A stretch of 9,750 nt of DNA from Candidatus Collierbacteria bacterium CG_4_9_14_3_um_filter_43_16. GTDB taxonomy: Bacteria > Patescibacteriota > Microgenomatia > UBA1400 > MFAQ01. Positions 1 to 6,701 of the stretch are shown here, piece by piece; position 1 is the first letter of the stretch, and the number at the start of each line of letters is the position of its first letter. The notes under the pieces were generated by a model. That model ran no database searches, was not told the DNA's origin, and saw only the letters and a program-made list of their open reading frames with translations. Location of the stretch: positions 6,425 to 16,174 of the forward strand of contig PFUC01000019.1 in assembly GCA_002789895.1 (NCBI GenBank). Direction: 5' to 3'. The translations under genes and the position numbers were made by a program.

Positions 1-1271
1 GAAATCCCTTGTGTTGCCAAAAACCGAGAAAAGATAAAAACACTTACCAGAGTTAGAAACGAGATACTTACCAAGTAGAAAAAAGTCGGTAAAGACTTGA
101 TAAAGTTTAAGGTCTTTCTGTAAGCGCTTGGTCTATAGAGAATGGATTTCTTTAACTCGGGAAGACCCTCATCGATAAGAAAATAACCCACATGTTTTTG
201 TTTATCCACACTTGATACCGCTTGAGCCAGCTTTATCGCCCTTCTAGCCACTTCCTGCTCGTTGAAAGAGCTAAATTTACTTAATTCCTCGACTACATGC
301 CGATAAGTGTCTCTGGTATGGAAATCCATATGGGCATAAGTTCCCTGTGGATCTTTTTCCAGGATTCTCTCAAGCAAACTAACTTTTTCAAAAAAAATAG
401 TCCAATTAATACCGGAGATTAAACGCAAACCGTTCACCGCATTACCAACAGATACACGATTGGCCGCCCTTTCCTGATTTTCCACCTTGACAATCTCTTC
501 AATGTTGATGTCTTCTTGCTCAATATACTGCTCCAGAGTATGAATGGCTCCGGTCACCCGATCTTTATCACGAAGGCTCCTGAGCAACCAAATTAAATAT
601 GTAGAGTCGAGTTTGTTTTTGTATCTAAAAAGATTAACCAATTCCGACAAATCTTGCACAGCTACACTTTTTGTCCTCGTAAAAGTATCTACCCAGTCGC
701 TAGCTTTTTTCCGCTTTAAGAAATTGGCTTCAGAATTTTTCACCAACTGACTTAAATTCTCGATTAGTACCAATCGAATCATGATAGGCAGAGCCCACAA
801 CTCCGCACTGGTTAGAGGTGAAACGGTTTGATATGAGAGTATAAAATCGGTAAGGCTATCGGCGTCTATCCTGTTATCGGTATGTTTTAAAAATTTAGCC
901 GCAAGACTATAGATTCTCGGATAACCCTTAAGATCACCGCCGGTTAATTTCTCCAGTTCACGATAAAAACCAAGACTTAGATCATTTCTAACACTTTGTA
1001 TTTGCTGACTAATAATGTAGTAGTTATCTAACAGCCACTCTGCCGACGGTGGTAGGGAATATTTTTCCTTAAGGAAAGCGTCGGAAAAAACATCATAAAT
1101 CCGCTTAAGAGTATGACCGTCATTACGTAATTGTAATAGGATAATTCGGTAGTAGCGGTTATCGAAACTACCAATTTTATGGATATGGGCAAGCTGTTTA
1201 GCATAATCCCTTAGCTGATCATGCGTTAGGTATTTTGATTTGGATATCGGATCAGTAGTGTCTCTTAACAC
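1..1271 (-). CDS. ndvB: Cyclic beta-1,2-glucan synthase-like protein (NdvB/ChvB type), N-terminal part, cut by window edge
   Basis: The reverse strand is open from a stop at 1311-1313 to the left edge; 423 codons are present from the chosen start. The translation matches the conserved N-terminal region of NdvB/ChvB proteins: AEWLLDNYYIISQQI (77-91), then GFYRELEKL, GYPRIYSLA and HTDNRID, then DFHTRDTYRHVVEEL (316-330) and HVGYFLIDEG. A single hydrophobic helix lies at about 397-417, right at the edge. In known members this region precedes a multi-helix membrane part with a GT84 domain and a C-terminal GH94-like phosphorylase that sets ring size; none of that is in the window, so activity is unproven. 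Full proteins usually exceed 2,000 residues. I chose GTG at 1271 because AGG sits 7 nt upstream; TTG at 1304 is an alternative without a ribosome binding site. The methyltransferase lies upstream on the same strand, separated by a terminator. Family call is confident, substrate is not. Confidence 0.85.
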   Translation of the reverse strand, partial: MLRDTTDPISKSKYLTHDQLRDYAKQLAHIHKIGSFDNRYYRIILLQLRNDGHTLKRIYDVFSDAFLKEKYSLPPSAEWLLDNYYIISQQIQSVRNDLSLGFYRELEKLTGGDLKGYPRIYSLAAKFLKHTDNRIDADSLTDFILSYQTVSPLTSAELWALPIMIRLVLIENLSQLVKNSEANFLKRKKASDWVDTFTRTKSVAVQDLSELVNLFRYKNKLDSTYLIWLLRSLRDKDRVTGAIHTLEQYIEQEDINIEEIVKVENQERAANRVSVGNAVNGLRLISGINWTIFFEKVSLLERILEKDPQGTYAHMDFHTRDTYRHVVEELSKFSSFNEQEVARRAIKLAQAVSSVDKQKHVGYFLIDEGLPELKKSILYRPSAYRKTLNFIKSLPTFFYLVSISFLTLVSVFIFSRFLATQGI

Positions 1272-1312
1272 TTCATCGCCTGAGAGGGTTTTTTGATTGA
1301 ACAAACTAATTT

Positions 1313-1318
1313 ATTGTA
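1313..1318 (-). promoter_or_regulatory. Possible -10 box (TACAAT) for the ndvB-like gene
   Basis: TACAAT on the minus strand matches the -10 consensus at five of six positions and would start transcription near 1306, about 35 nt before the GTG start at 1271. No convincing -35 was found. It lies between the methyltransferase terminator and the ndvB-like gene, where an own promoter is needed. If real, it argues against the TTG start at 1304. The rest of the 1272-1429 gap holds nothing else recognisable. Confidence 0.3.
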
Positions 1319-1429
1319 CTAGATAACCGCAAATAGTAGTCTATAAAATAGGCCACTGGCATAAACCAATTTTCGAAGTTTCGCTATCTGAGCACAAACC
1401 GGTTCTAAGATCTCATCATCAAGAACTCT

Positions 1430-1460
1430 AAAAAAATAAAACTCCTCCGAATGGAGGAGT
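1430..1460 (-). terminator. Intrinsic terminator of the methyltransferase gene
   Basis: Positions 1441-1460 form a perfect 8-bp hairpin on the minus strand (ACTCCTCC, loop ATTC, GGAGGAGT). It is followed directly by a T-rich run, TTTATTTTTT, at 1440-1431. It begins 9 nt after the methyltransferase stop codon. No comparable T run follows on the plus strand, so it acts on the minus strand only. Confidence 0.88.
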
Positions 1461-1469
1461 GGTTGAAGT

Positions 1470-2111
1470 TTATTCAGGTTTCTGAGCAAGGATGATGTTG
1501 ACGATACCACCAGCGGTGTTTTCGGTTTCTGCCTGAAAGATAACCTTAGCGCCCATCGTTTGAAGGTAATTCTCGATTTCTAATGGGTGGTAGAAACAAA
1601 CAGGTCCAGAGCCGCCGCAATGAGAGTAAGACATGAAGGTATCTTCGTCGATCGGCTCTTGAGAGGCAACCATTCTGGAATAGAACTTGTCGCCGGTCGA
1701 CAAAGTAGTGATCCAGATATAGCCGATCGGGAGCAAAGACTCATACGCGAGCCTGATGAGCTCCTTACCGGCAGTCTTTACCTGAAACATAAGGAAGTCA
1801 GACATAATGACGAGGTGGAACTTTGTTAGATTTGCCCGCATGTACTCAAGCGCATCGGCGCTGACAACGGTCAACTGCTCGCCTAAGCCAGCTTCGTTAA
1901 ATGCCTCCACCGCATGTTCTAGCCAGGATAAATTACGATCGAGACCAACAATTCTGAGTCCAGCGAAGGCCACGGGCGAGCACATATGGCCAGTGCCAAA
2001 ACCAATGTCAAGGGTAGATTGACCAGGCTGAAGCAGTGGAAGAAGGTGCTGGTGCATTTCAGGATATCCTAGTTCGCCATACGAATAACCATCAAAAACT
2101 CTATTGTCCAA
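1470..2111 (-). CDS. Class I SAM-dependent methyltransferase (TehB/UbiG-like fold), substrate unknown
   Basis: A protein of 213 residues, the usual length for a single-domain Rossmann methyltransferase. Motif I is LDIGFGTGH (34-42), the acidic end of beta-2 is GLDRN (56-60), an AD pair lies at 84-85, and the beta-4 segment FHLVIMSDF lies at 97-105; together these form the SAM pocket. The first glycine-loop position is Phe38 where many relatives have Cys. The C-terminal half, which usually carries the acceptor site, gives no recognisable specificity. The start is TTG at 2111: AAGGAGG at 2122-2116 ends only 4 nt before it, and the next Met (19) has no such site. A terminator follows the stop. 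It is divergent from a TIR gene across 118 bp, so the two may share control. It could modify a small molecule, lipid, sugar or protein; nothing here marks it as a DNA methylase (no DPPY or PCQ motif). Confidence 0.85.
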   Translation of the reverse strand: MDNRVFDGYSYGELGYPEMHQHLLPLLQPGQSTLDIGFGTGHMCSPVAFAGLRIVGLDRNLSWLEHAVEAFNEAGLGEQLTVVSADALEYMRANLTKFHLVIMSDFLMFQVKTAGKELIRLAYESLLPIGYIWITTLSTGDKFYSRMVASQEPIDEDTFMSYSHCGGSGPVCFYHPLEIENYLQTMGAKVIFQAETENTAGGIVNIILAQKPE

Positions 2112-2115
2112 AGTG

Positions 2116-2122
2116 CCTCCTT
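2116..2122 (-). promoter_or_regulatory. Strong Shine-Dalgarno (AAGGAGG) that decides the TTG start of the methyltransferase
   Basis: A full seven-base anti-16S match on the minus strand with a 4-nt spacer to TTG at 2111. It is the best ribosome binding site in the window and the reason for accepting a non-ATG start here. Confidence 0.75.
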
Positions 2123-2139
2123 ATTCTGGGATTCGACAT

Positions 2140-2145
2140 ATTATA
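2140..2145 (-). promoter_or_regulatory. -10 box (TATAAT) for the methyltransferase gene
   Basis: A perfect TATAAT on the minus strand, placing the likely transcription start near 2133 and giving a leader of roughly 20 nt with the Shine-Dalgarno in it. The -35 region at a 17-bp spacing (TAGTTA) is poor. It faces away from the TIR promoter; the two -10 boxes are about 45 bp apart, so polymerase or a regulator bound at one could affect the other. Confidence 0.55.
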
Positions 2146-2187
2146 ACCTACGAACCAGCTATTAACTACCCCATATACTACAGGATA

Positions 2188-2196
2188 TGGTATAAT
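2188..2196 (+). promoter_or_regulatory. Extended -10 promoter (TGGTATAAT) for the TIR gene
   Basis: A perfect extended -10: TG, one base, then TATAAT at 2191-2196. No -35 match stands out, which is typical of extended -10 promoters. Transcription would begin near 2203, leaving a leader of about 27 nt that carries GGAGG at 2220-2224. Confidence 0.65.
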
Positions 2197-2229
2197 ATTG
2201 AATCGAACCTTAATATGTCGGAGGCAAAA

Positions 2230-2739
2230 ATGGATGATCCACAAGCTCCTATGAAAATGATCCAGTTAGCCGGTAAAATGGCGCCAAATTTGCGGGTGGC
2301 TATACTCGCCCATGAGATCGATCGGACTGAGGCCCGAAAATTGGTTCAATTGTTCCGCAAAAATGCGATACTCTGTTGGACTGAGGATGAGCTTTTGCCA
2401 GGTCAAGATTGGAGGCTGGAGACTGAGAGGGCGTACCGTGAGGCCGACTTCATCCTGGTGTTAATTTCGAAAAAATCAGTCCAGCTTGAGAGTGTCTATC
2501 AAAAACACATTAAGACCGCTCTCGAAGCCGGATCCGAGAAGCCTGAGAGTGGCATTAAAACCATTCCGGTTCGCCTGGATGAATGCAATATCCCGTTTGT
2601 TTTGCGGGAGATCTATAGCGTAAATTGGTGGGAAAAGAACGCCTCCTTGCGACTAATATTGGCTTGGGCTAAGGAATGGCAGAGACGCTATGATGCCAAC
2701 GACTGGCCGAAAATTAAATATGTTGTTCGTTGGAAATAA
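2230..2739 (+). CDS. Single-domain TIR protein
   Basis: A 169-residue protein that is almost entirely one TIR domain of the bacterial TIR_2 type (about 20-150). The clearest block is DELLPGQDW (53-61), then LETERA (63-68), READFILVLISKKSV (70-84), an Lys/His helix equivalent to 'KEI..AL' (92-98), and IPVRLDECNIP (112-122). Glu64, three residues after Trp61, sits where catalytic TIR NADases carry their glutamate. Strand A is atypical: RVAILAHEIDRTEA (22-35) replaces the usual 'FISYS..D'. There is no membrane helix, signal peptide, or partner domain (SAVED, STING, NLR), so it may be an NAD-cleaving effector, a scaffold, or an adaptor. The start at 2230 follows GGAGG by 5 nt; upstream in-frame starts (ATG 2215, TTG 2104) lack this and run into the promoter. 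By eye, base composition is a little more GC-rich than the flanking glycan genes. Confidence 0.87.
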   Translation: MDDPQAPMKMIQLAGKMAPNLRVAILAHEIDRTEARKLVQLFRKNAILCWTEDELLPGQDWRLETERAYREADFILVLISKKSVQLESVYQKHIKTALEAGSEKPESGIKTIPVRLDECNIPFVLREIYSVNWWEKNASLRLILAWAKEWQRRYDANDWPKIKYVVRWK

Positions 2740-2751
2740 TATTGAATGTGT

Positions 2752-2780
2752 GCCCTACTATAAGTAGGGCATTTTGTTGT
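2752..2780 (+). terminator. Intrinsic terminator of the TIR gene
   Basis: A 7-bp perfect stem (GCCCTAC at 2752-2758, loop TATAA, GTAGGGC at 2764-2770) followed by ATTTTGTTGT. It starts 12 nt after the TIR stop codon and separates the TIR transcript from the YfhO-like gene. Confidence 0.88.
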
Positions 2781-2787
2781 TGAGGGT

Positions 2788-2793
2788 TATAAT
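2788..2793 (+). promoter_or_regulatory. Possible -10 box (TATAAT) for the YfhO-like gene
   Basis: A perfect TATAAT just past the TIR terminator and 8 nt before ATG 2802. No -35 is visible at a normal spacing. If used, transcription starts at about 2800-2802, the mRNA would be leaderless or nearly so, and the TTG at 2793 would be excluded as a start. Confidence 0.4.
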
Positions 2794-2801
2794 TGAGGGT
2801 A

Positions 2802-5081
2802 ATGATCATTGGTCGAATTGAAAAAATGAAAAAAATATTAAAGTATTGGCCTTTTTTGGTATTTGCAGTCGCCTGTTTTGTATATTATTGGCAGGTGTTT
2901 TTGAAGGGGGATGTCCCTTTTCCGGGAGACCTGATGGTGGGAGCCTATCTACCCTGGTTAGAAAACAAATGGGGTTTCCCGACCGGTGTGCCGGTAAAGA
3001 ACCCCCTGATCTCGGATATTTTTTCACAATTCTATATGTGGAAGAGCTTGGTGGCTGAGTCGTGGCGGTACCTCCAGATTCCCCTGTGGAATCCATTCTC
3101 GTATTCAGGGTACCCTTTGATGGCCAATTTTCATTCTGGCGCATTTTACCCACTGGGTTTTCTTTACCTGCTACTGGGAGATGTGAAGGGGTGGGACTTT
3201 TTGGTGATACTACCTTCGTTGGCTACCGCGGCCACTATGTATCTCTATCTCCGACAAATTAAAGTCAAGAAAGTTGGAGCGGTGGCCGGAGGCGTTATTT
3301 ATGCCTACTCTGGCTTTGCAATCAGCTGGGCTCAATTCGTAACCGCCGCTCACGCCATGATCTGGATGCCCTTGATCTTGATTGTGTTGGAAAAGTTTTT
3401 CGACTCCAAAAGAACATATTATCTTTACTACTTACCCCTGATCTTCTTTCTACTGATTACCTCAGGACACTTCCAGATAATGGTCTATATCACAGTGTTG
3501 ACAGTCATTTATTTTGTCTGGAAATGGATGGAAACTAAAGACTATAAATTGTTCTTGGCGACTATCGTTCCCGGACTGCTGACACTAGGTTTGGCCGCTT
3601 TTCAGATGCTACCTACTCTAGAACTAACCAAATACGGATTGAGATCGGTGGAAAATTATATTGCCGGTTACAACTACGGTTTGCTACCTATGAAGTATTT
3701 GACGACCTTAATGGCTCCGGATTATTTTGGTAATCCGGCCACAGGGAACTTCTTTGGAGTCTTTAATTATCATGAAGCCATTTTTTACACGGGAGTTTTA
3801 ACGATTTTCTGTTTTGTCTTATCTCTCTTTCTCTTCAAAACTAATAAATATGTCAGATTCTTCGTGATGGCGGTAGTGATTGCCCTTTTATTCGGCTTTG
3901 ACACTCCGCTCGGCAAAGCTATTTATACCTTTAACGTGCCAGGCTTGTCGACTAGTGCGGCCGGCAGAATAGCCGTAATCTTTTCCATGAGCTTGGCTGT
4001 ATTATCCGGAATTGTCTTATCTAACCTAGAAAGGATCAGCTATCGAAAAATATTGTTTACTATCGGAGTGCTCGGTTTGGCCTACTCGGTAATTTATTAC
4101 TTGGCCCGTTATACCGATGGGATACTACTGTCTCCGAATAATCCCAGTATGTTGCTTGCTCAGAGAAGAGCCGTCACTTCAAGAAATTTGCTTTTACCGG
4201 GTGCTTTTGTCGGTCTGTACTCACTGATTTTTCTCTTAACGAAAAAGTGGAAGGGCTTGACCGGTCTGCTGATAGTAGTGATTTGTTTAGAAATGTTTCG
4301 ATTTGGTTGGAAGTATATTCCGTTTGTGCCGGAAAGAATTGTCTACCCCGACACCCCAGTGATTACCTTTTTAAAAGAGAAGGCCAGCACAGAAGTCTTC
4401 AGAATCGATCGGGAAAGAGCTGAGATCATGCCACCGGCCACTTGGATGCAGTATCGCTTCATGAGCCCGTCAGGGTACGACCCGATGGCCATTAAAGGCT
4501 ATGCGGAGTCTTATCAGGAAGGAATAAATGGAAACTTTAGCGGTCAGGTAGGAAGATACTCGGAGTTGGAAAGATATGATTCGAAGGCACTAGGTGAGTT
4601 TAACGTTAAATATCTGCTGGCCGTGAAAAGAGACTCTGTGGGTAAATTGGGAGGAAACAATATTAACTATTCGATTGACCAGAAGAAATGGAAAAAGGTC
4701 TACGAATCAGAAGCCACGGCTGTACTGGAGAACTTGGATTACCAACCCAGAGCCAGATATTTGGGTGAAGAGGGAGGAGAAATAAAGATCACCTCTTATA
4801 CATCGAATACGATAATGATCACATATAGTAATGGCGCACACAAAACGCTGTTGCTAGCGGACACTTGGTATCCGGGCTGGAAAGCGTTCGTAAATAACAA
4901 AGAAGTAGAAATTGATAAATGTGATGGCATATTCCGATGTATTAAACTGACGGATGATGGTGGAGAGGTAATCTTTGACTACCAGCCGGCTAGCTTTTGG
5001 CTGGGGCTAAAAATCAGTATAGTCAGCGCCTTACTTACTCTGATAGTACTATTTAGGACACGGAACCAGCAGACGAACTGA
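2802..5081 (+). CDS. YfhO-family polytopic membrane protein (GT-C-like, envelope glycosylation)
   Basis: A 759-residue integral membrane protein with a first helix at about 17-33 and many more hydrophobic segments to about residue 490. A largely soluble stretch follows, then a last C-terminal helix. Family marks seen: an early acidic loop PFPGDL (39-44), then SDIFSQFYMW and IPLWNPFSYSGYPLMAN, the usual YfhO signature. Near the C terminus are DTWYPGWKAFVNNKEVEID and then VIFDYQPASFWLGLKIS, the small beta domain seen in this family. Bacillus subtilis YfhO has been linked to glycosylation of teichoic acids; relatives are thought to move sugars from polyprenyl phosphate outside the membrane. The exact donor and acceptor here are unknown. 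The start is uncertain: TTG 2793 has GAGGG 6 nt upstream, ATG 2802 lies 8 nt past a TATAAT, and ATG 2826 (MKKILKYW) resembles relatives most. Its end overlaps the convergent GT-C gene by 33 bp. Confidence 0.85.
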   Translation: MIIGRIEKMKKILKYWPFLVFAVACFVYYWQVFLKGDVPFPGDLMVGAYLPWLENKWGFPTGVPVKNPLISDIFSQFYMWKSLVAESWRYLQIPLWNPFSYSGYPLMANFHSGAFYPLGFLYLLLGDVKGWDFLVILPSLATAATMYLYLRQIKVKKVGAVAGGVIYAYSGFAISWAQFVTAAHAMIWMPLILIVLEKFFDSKRTYYLYYLPLIFFLLITSGHFQIMVYITVLTVIYFVWKWMETKDYKLFLATIVPGLLTLGLAAFQMLPTLELTKYGLRSVENYIAGYNYGLLPMKYLTTLMAPDYFGNPATGNFFGVFNYHEAIFYTGVLTIFCFVLSLFLFKTNKYVRFFVMAVVIALLFGFDTPLGKAIYTFNVPGLSTSAAGRIAVIFSMSLAVLSGIVLSNLERISYRKILFTIGVLGLAYSVIYYLARYTDGILLSPNNPSMLLAQRRAVTSRNLLLPGAFVGLYSLIFLLTKKWKGLTGLLIVVICLEMFRFGWKYIPFVPERIVYPDTPVITFLKEKASTEVFRIDRERAEIMPPATWMQYRFMSPSGYDPMAIKGYAESYQEGINGNFSGQVGRYSELERYDSKALGEFNVKYLLAVKRDSVGKLGGNNINYSIDQKKWKKVYESEATAVLENLDYQPRARYLGEEGGEIKITSYTSNTIMITYSNGAHKTLLLADTWYPGWKAFVNNKEVEIDKCDGIFRCIKLTDDGGEVIFDYQPASFWLGLKISIVSALLTLIVLFRTRNQQTN

Positions 5082-6698
5082 GGCGTGCCAGAAAAAAACT
5101 TGCTCTTTGAGGAGACAGAGTTTCGAGAAATTACCTAACCAGGCTTGCATCCTGATGGGCATGTCCATATCTTCCTCGATGATGAGAAAGGTGAGGTTTT
5201 TTGACCCAAGGTCTCTCTTATTTGTCCAGATTTTATCGACATCCCGGATATATTCCGGCTGATCTGGTAAGTAAGCAGTCTCGATGGGCTCGTAACCATA
5301 TTTCTGATTACCATACCACCAGAAGAGATGATTGTACGGAAAATCGTAAACAGAAGGAAGATAGCTATAAACCTTAAAGCCATTACCCTCCGCGTTTTGA
5401 TAAACCCAATCAAGAGCCGCGATCTCGTTCTGCAGATTGCTTCGGTCATCTGATGGTTTCCAGGCTACGTCTCGAGTGTAGTCCCATTGAGACTTAAGGG
5501 AGTAATAAATCAACATACCCACAAGAAGGCCGACAAAAAACTTAAAAATATGGGCCTTCCTTTCCCAAAGGTAATTCAAAAAGCATCCAAAAAACAACAC
5601 AATTGGAACAGAGAGTCCAAGAGTATACCACTCCTTGAGCTTCTGAGGAAAAAGAAGATAAAACACGGCGGAGAATAAAATGAACCAAAAAGAAAGCGAC
5701 CAAATTTTGATTTCCTTAAACTTTGATTTTTTGGCTGCGATAATGATGTATAAAAACAGGGCTAGACTAACAGTATATAAGTAGGGTACATAGTTTGGAG
5801 GCAAATGGGTAGAGCGAATAATTAAAAGTTGAAAATGTTCCCAGCGCTGAGTTAACTTTTCAGCAAAAGTAATTTTCTCTCCGAGCATGGTGCCTTGTCC
5901 GAAAAATTCTCCCAAGAGAATCTTGGTCATGATATAACCGTGTTTGAATTCGAATAAAACTTGAGGGAGCAAGGTAAGGCCGAAGCCAGTGGTTAAATAT
6001 ATGAGTTTTTTTATTTTAAATTTTATGGATTCACCCTTTCGGGCACCTTCGGCCCATTCAGGTCGGGAATGACAAGTGAGAAGATAGAGAAGGGCGAAAG
6101 GAAAAAACAGAATACCAAAAGCTGCCTCAATTTGCATAGATATTCCGGAGACAAGACCGAGCACAAGGAGAGTTATTGGTGCGGGGGTATTAGTTTTTAG
6201 TTTCGAAGGAGAGACATGAAAAGCAAAGATGAGGGCAGCAAAATAAAGAGTTGTAAAGAAGACCATAGAATTGGCGTTCCAGAAATATCTGGCGGTATTA
6301 AAACCTGTGGGCATAAGGAACAACAAAACAGAGACTATGACTGCGAGTGAGGAGTGGTTCTTTTTTAAGACAAACCAGAGAGCAACTACTGAAAGCTGAT
6401 ACCAGAGAATCTGCCAATAAACAAGGAATGAGGGATCTCCACCTCCGGCAACAAAAGGAATTAAATTGAAATAATACCAAAATGGTCCCAGAAGAACACC
6501 ATTAATACTGGTAGTGGGGCCAACTAGTCGGGGTGAATGAGTAACTACCATGTGGCGCATATCGACCATGTCTCGTCCCTGATCCGTAGTAAAGGGAAAA
6601 TTATTGTGAGACACCTCCATGATTTTTAATACGGAGCTGGACAACAAAATGACCAGAAAAAGAATCAAGGAGATGTTTTTCTTCAAAAGACTGAGCAT
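5049..6698 (-). CDS. GT-C membrane glycosyltransferase (PMT/ArnT-like, GT39/GT83 clan)
   Basis: A 549-residue membrane protein with a first helix at about 9-27, some ten hydrophobic segments to about 405, and a soluble C-terminal region of about 140 residues. The loop after helix 1 contains TTDQGRD (37-43). Its acidic residues Asp39 and Asp43 sit where GT-C enzymes place the catalytic or metal-linked aspartate. GPTTS and GPFWYY follow in the next loop. Such enzymes use polyprenyl-phosphate sugars at the outer face of the membrane; donor and acceptor cannot be told here. The C-terminal part has VYSYLPSVYDFPYNHLFWWYG, a pattern I associate with Patescibacteria. An unusual polar, proline- and glycine-rich insert (about 209-225) lies between two helices and may come from a repeat element. 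The gene starts 3 nt after the GT4 stop, with no ribosome binding site, so translation is probably coupled. No terminator follows its stop. Confidence 0.85.
   Translation of the reverse strand: MLSLLKKNISLILFLVILLSSSVLKIMEVSHNNFPFTTDQGRDMVDMRHMVVTHSPRLVGPTTSINGVLLGPFWYYFNLIPFVAGGGDPSFLVYWQILWYQLSVVALWFVLKKNHSSLAVIVSVLLFLMPTGFNTARYFWNANSMVFFTTLYFAALIFAFHVSPSKLKTNTPAPITLLVLGLVSGISMQIEAAFGILFFPFALLYLLTCHSRPEWAEGARKGESIKFKIKKLIYLTTGFGLTLLPQVLFEFKHGYIMTKILLGEFFGQGTMLGEKITFAEKLTQRWEHFQLLIIRSTHLPPNYVPYLYTVSLALFLYIIIAAKKSKFKEIKIWSLSFWFILFSAVFYLLFPQKLKEWYTLGLSVPIVLFFGCFLNYLWERKAHIFKFFVGLLVGMLIYYSLKSQWDYTRDVAWKPSDDRSNLQNEIAALDWVYQNAEGNGFKVYSYLPSVYDFPYNHLFWWYGNQKYGYEPIETAYLPDQPEYIRDVDKIWTNKRDLGSKNLTFLIIEEDMDMPIRMQAWLGNFSKLCLLKEQVFFWHASVRLLVPCPK
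6024..6074 (-). repeat. Candidate REP-like element inserted in frame within the GT-C gene
   Basis: On the minus strand this stretch encodes CHSRPEWAEGARKGESI and contains short hairpins: GGGC/GCCC around CGAAGGT, and CCC-GAAA-GGG. It is richer in GC and charged codons than the AT-rich, hydrophobic coding sequence on both sides. Short palindromic repeats that enter genes in frame and give 'CHSRxxGN'-style peptides are known in several bacterial groups; this resembles them, but only one copy is in the window, so its repeat nature is inferred. The host frame is kept. Confidence 0.45.
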
Positions 6699-6701
6699 CT
6701 T

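Noticed and set aside
544..750. Small plus-strand reading frame within the ndvB-like gene
   Set aside because: It lies antisense to a clearly conserved coding region and has no family resemblance.
1281..1297. T run (TTTTTT at about 1289-1294) as a plus-strand terminator
   Set aside because: The preceding stem would be only two base pairs, and no plus-strand gene ends there.
1319..1510. Small minus-strand reading frame overlapping the 3' end of the methyltransferase
   Set aside because: It runs straight through the terminator hairpin and into the methyltransferase in another frame, with no ribosome binding site or recognisable content.
1587..2022. Two plus-strand frames antisense to the methyltransferase
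   Set aside because: The opposite strand carries intact SAM-binding motifs; these frames look like shadows of its codon pattern.
2104..2229. A longer TIR protein starting at TTG 2104 or ATG 2215
   Set aside because: The added 42 residues cross both promoters and the methyltransferase ribosome binding site and do not look like protein; ATG 2230 has GGAGG at ideal spacing.
2806..3262. Several frames inside the start of the YfhO-like gene on both strands
   Set aside because: They overlap the conserved YfhO N-terminal signature and have no features of their own.
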